Origin: Lachnospiraceae bacterium
GTDB taxonomy: Bacteria > Bacillota > Clostridia > Lachnospirales > Lachnospiraceae
DNA: 6,237 nucleotides
Assembly (NCBI GenBank): GCA_900766915.1
Contig: CAAFXE010000288.1
Span: 1 to 6,237 of the forward strand
Reading direction: 5' to 3'
This document shows positions 3,825 to 6,237 of this stretch, piece by piece. The notes under the pieces were generated by a model. That model did not search any database. It saw only the letters and a list, made by a program, of their open reading frames with translations, and was not told the DNA's origin. The first letter of the stretch is position 1, and each line of letters begins with the position of its first letter. The position numbers and the translations under genes were made by a program.

Positions 3825-6035
3825 ATGGCAAGAAAAACCTATGTGGGATATGACCTGGGAGATGGAGAAACCATCACTGACCTGGTGACGCTGGAAACCG
3901 GAAAATCCACCTCAAAAACTGTTTTTGACAATATGACTATGCCGGATACCACAATCCCCGGTCAGGCAATGCCGACTATTTTTGCTTACGACGAGGGCGG
4001 GAATGTAATTTTCTCCCAGACCATTTCCGCGGATCCCGAAGCTGTCCGGAATATTATCATCAATTTCAAGAGATGTCCCAGCGATTTGCTGCTGAACACT
4101 TCAAACAAATCCGTCGGAGAGCAGATTGAGTTGGTCAAAAAAAGCAAAAGCTGGCCCAGTGCGGCGGTTTGGCCCGAGGGAAACAGCCCGGAGATGCAGA
4201 ATTTCAAGGCCTCCGTTGTCGCCTTTACCAATGCTGTTTTTAAGGATGTAAATTATGCCAACAGGCTGAAGTCTGCCGCCCAAAACAGCGATGAGATTGT
4301 GTTCTGCGTGGGACATCCCACCAAATGGTCGGAGCTGGATGTGGCCATTTATGAATTGATTCTCCAAACAACCATCCTTGGTTCCGGAAAATACGAGGGA
4401 AAGACATCTTCCATCATTATGGAGGCGGAATCCAGAGCCGCGTTCCTGTATTCCAAGGATGTGGAAGCCTTCGGCAAGCTGCCCAAAGGCAGTAGTGTGC
4501 TGCTGATTGATGTGGGATCTTCCACTATTGACATTACTGCAATGACTGCCACCTCCAACAACCACCAGTACAATAGCGGCAGCAACTATCTTGGCGCCAG
4601 AAGCATTGACTTTATGATTCGCAGCTGGTATCTGGATAAGCTCAAGCAGCAGCCGGCGAATTGGTCCATGTATCAGTCTTTGGTTGCCTCCAACCCAACT
4701 ATTGCCAGTGCGCTTACCCTTTCCTGCCGCCAAGCCAAGGAGCGGCTCTACAGCTCTCCCAGCAGAAAGTCTGTGATTCAGTTTGGTATGTTTCCAGGTG
4801 TGCGTTTGGATGAGGAAGCTCTGGACAATGTGGTGGATCACACACCGATTGCTGATATTCTGAAGGAAACCATCCATCTGAACGCCCAGGAATGTGCCCT
4901 TATGGGCAATAAAACCTGGAAAGAACTGTTCAGAGAGTTCTTGAGCGAAAAGAAGGAAGAAATGACCAAGCAAGGCATTCATGTTGGCTGCATCATTCTG
5001 ACCGGCAGTGCATCCAGAATGCCCTTTGTTCCTCGTATCATTTTGGAGGTATTCAATGAGGTTCCTGCGGATTCTCTGAAATACGATATGGATCCTTCCA
5101 GAACCATTTCGAAAGGTCTAGCGTTGGTTGGCCCCTCCAACGAAAAGTCTAGGGCCTTCCAGGATGACCTGAACCATCTGGTGGATGAGAAGTTGGGCAA
5201 AATTATCGCGGATAATATTCCCGCCTTGGGCAAGGAAATGGGCGCCGTTATTTCCGAGATTCTGATTCCGAAAATGAAGGGTCGCGTTGTAGATTGGAAA
5301 GAGGGTAGGATCGAAACCCTGGACGGCATGAACGCAAAGATTCGATCTGACTGCTCCGAACAGAACCTGACCAAGCTGCTTTCCAATAACCCCAAATACA
5401 TAAAAGCCATTGAGAAGTGGCTGAAGGACATGGTTGGCAAAGACATCGCCGTTGAGCTGAAGCAGCTTTGTGATAAGTATGGCGTTCGTGATATTCGCAC
5501 AGAGGACTTAAATATCATGGCTATGCCGAAACTCAGCATTGGCGACATCCCTATTGACCCGCTGGAATTTATGGATGCTGTGGGCGCAATAATCTCCATT
5601 ATCGCAGGCGTGGTTGCGGCTTCGTCCATTGCAACCATTATGGCTGTGGTTGTGGTTGTGCTTTCGGTTATTTCCGAGTCATTGGCCGCGTCGCTGTTTT
5701 GGGCACTGGTGGGAATGGGCCCCACAGGTTGGGCAATTCTTGCTGGGGTTGTCGGCGTTGCCGTTGCTGTGTTGCTATCCGCTGGATTTGACAGTTTCAA
5801 ATCCGCATTCCAGAAGCAGGTAATGGGCTGGAATCTCCCCGGCTTTGCAAGAAGAATAATGACCGATGCGAAAATCAATAAGAGCTTTGCGGACGCCAAG
5901 ATTCCCGATCAGATTGAGGCCGCCTTCAAAGATCCGACGCTGAAGGATGAAATTGTCAAAAAAGTATCTGCAAACCTCAAGGGCTGGATTGAGAAGAGAG
6001 CGGAAGATATTAAATACGCTATTGAAAGCAAGTAA
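3825..6035 (+). CDS. Hsp70-like (actin-fold) ATPase with C-terminal membrane segments
   Basis: A 736-aa protein whose first ~438 residues are an Hsp70-type nucleotide-binding domain. Motifs in order: phosphate-1 VGYDLGDGET (7-16), a VGHPTKW segment (162-168) where Hsp70s have the VPA strand, connect-1-like MEAESRAAFLY (199-209), phosphate-2 LLIDVGSSTIDIT (226-238), adenosine motif IILTGSASRMP (390-400), and connect-2-like DPSRTISKGLALVG (423-436). It should bind and hydrolyse ATP. DnaK's beta-sandwich substrate domain is not recognisable. Instead there is a helical region (about 440-580), a very hydrophobic Gly/Ala/Val-rich stretch (585-655, two or three membrane segments broken by GMGPTG), and an amphipathic helical tail (656-736). 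It is probably a membrane-associated chaperone-like or polymer-forming ATPase. Last gene of the presumed operon, after its putative exchange factor. The family is sure; the biological role is not. Confidence 0.88.
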   Translation: MARKTYVGYDLGDGETITDLVTLETGKSTSKTVFDNMTMPDTTIPGQAMPTIFAYDEGGNVIFSQTISADPEAVRNIIINFKRCPSDLLLNTSNKSVGEQIELVKKSKSWPSAAVWPEGNSPEMQNFKASVVAFTNAVFKDVNYANRLKSAAQNSDEIVFCVGHPTKWSELDVAIYELILQTTILGSGKYEGKTSSIIMEAESRAAFLYSKDVEAFGKLPKGSSVLLIDVGSSTIDITAMTATSNNHQYNSGSNYLGARSIDFMIRSWYLDKLKQQPANWSMYQSLVASNPTIASALTLSCRQAKERLYSSPSRKSVIQFGMFPGVRLDEEALDNVVDHTPIADILKETIHLNAQECALMGNKTWKELFREFLSEKKEEMTKQGIHVGCIILTGSASRMPFVPRIILEVFNEVPADSLKYDMDPSRTISKGLALVGPSNEKSRAFQDDLNHLVDEKLGKIIADNIPALGKEMGAVISEILIPKMKGRVVDWKEGRIETLDGMNAKIRSDCSEQNLTKLLSNNPKYIKAIEKWLKDMVGKDIAVELKQLCDKYGVRDIRTEDLNIMAMPKLSIGDIPIDPLEFMDAVGAIISIIAGVVAASSIATIMAVVVVVLSVISESLAASLFWALVGMGPTGWAILAGVVGVAVAVLLSAGFDSFKSAFQKQVMGWNLPGFARRIMTDAKINKSFADAKIPDQIEAAFKDPTLKDEIVKKVSANLKGWIEKRAEDIKYAIESK

Positions 6036-6043
6036 TTGATATG

Positions 6044-6065
6044 CGCCGCCGCAGAAACGGCGGCG
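6044..6065 (+). terminator. GC-rich hairpin after the operon
   Basis: CGCCGCCG (6044-6051) and CGGCGGCG (6058-6065) form a perfect 8-bp stem with a CAGAAA loop, 8 nt after the stop of the Hsp70-like gene. The following sequence (TGTATTGCTTT) is only moderately T-rich, so termination may be partial and read-through into genes beyond the window is possible. Confidence 0.6.
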
Positions 6066-6196
6066 TGTATTGCTTTACAGGGGCACTATCCGCAAGAAAA
6101 AACCAATGAAACAAACGGAAGACTAACTATTATAAGTCAAGCCCCAATCTGAGGACAATGTAGAAAAAGTTACCACTGCAAAACGGTATGACAAGT

Positions 6197-6218
6197 AGAG
6201 CGTCGTTTGCGGCGCTCT
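6197..6218. repeat. Stem-loop near the window end
   Basis: AGAGCGTCG (6197-6205) pairs with CGGCGCTCT (6210-6218) around a TTTG loop, with one G-U pair. No T-run follows. An AGAAGG-like sequence appears soon after, which could be a ribosome site for a gene beyond the edge. The stretch 6066-6196 shows no gene, promoter or repeat that I can support. Confidence 0.4.
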
Positions 6219-6237
6219 GAGAGAAGGTTCAGAAAAC

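Noticed and set aside
4101..4982. Second long - strand frame (293 codons) opposite the Hsp70-like gene
   Set aside because: It has no recognisable domain and no supported promoter or ribosome site, and it fully overlaps the motif-bearing + strand gene.
4979..5899. Long open frame (306 codons) on the - strand inside the Hsp70-like gene
   Set aside because: It is the antisense shadow of the ATPase. Its product is low-complexity (Ser/Thr/Ala/Pro-rich) with no domain, while the + frame carries clear ATPase motifs.
1..6237. CRISPR array, tRNA or rRNA genes
   Set aside because: I saw no regularly spaced longer repeats and no tRNA-like cloverleaf or rRNA sequence on either strand.

Overview
The window looks like an accessory region of a Gram-positive Clostridia-type bacterium, perhaps a gut Oscillospiraceae or Lachnospiraceae. 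Support is the strong AGGAGG-type ribosome sites, sigma-A promoters of TTGACA/TATACT type, moderate GC content, and the protein families present (XRE/S24 repressors, LytTR regulator). No species can be named from the sequence alone.

Left part (1-1360): two regulatory genes converge on a shared hairpin terminator. On the + strand is a complete XRE-HTH/S24 peptidase repressor with an intact LexA-like Ser/Lys dyad and an Ala-Gly cleavage site. On the - strand is a small XRE regulator (about 119 aa from a GTG start). Its upstream region holds a 13-bp-arm perfect palindrome, a second shorter copy of the same core, and overlapping divergent promoters, which suggests autoregulation. Such repressor pairs are typical of prophages and integrative elements, but no integrase or phage structural gene is in the window.

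Middle (1361-1947): about 590 bp without a convincing gene. It holds a possible 3' gene remnant with its own terminator, a perfect 27-bp inverted repeat with a 19-nt spacer, three phased TTTGWC repeats, and a near-consensus promoter.

Right part (1951-6035): four co-directional genes, probably one operon driven from the promoter at 1858-1886. They are a LytTR response regulator with a degenerate receiver, an unrecognised 84-aa protein, a helical/coiled-coil protein with a GrpE-like layout, and a 736-aa Hsp70/actin-fold ATPase. The ATPase lacks a recognisable Hsp70 substrate-binding domain and carries a strongly hydrophobic glycine/alanine-rich segment near its C-terminus. The most economical reading is a specialised, membrane-associated chaperone-like ATPase with its own exchange factor or adaptor and a dedicated transcription factor. 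This module is the most interesting content of the window; its biological role is unknown. A GC-rich hairpin follows the last gene, then about 170 bp with no recognisable gene up to the window edge.
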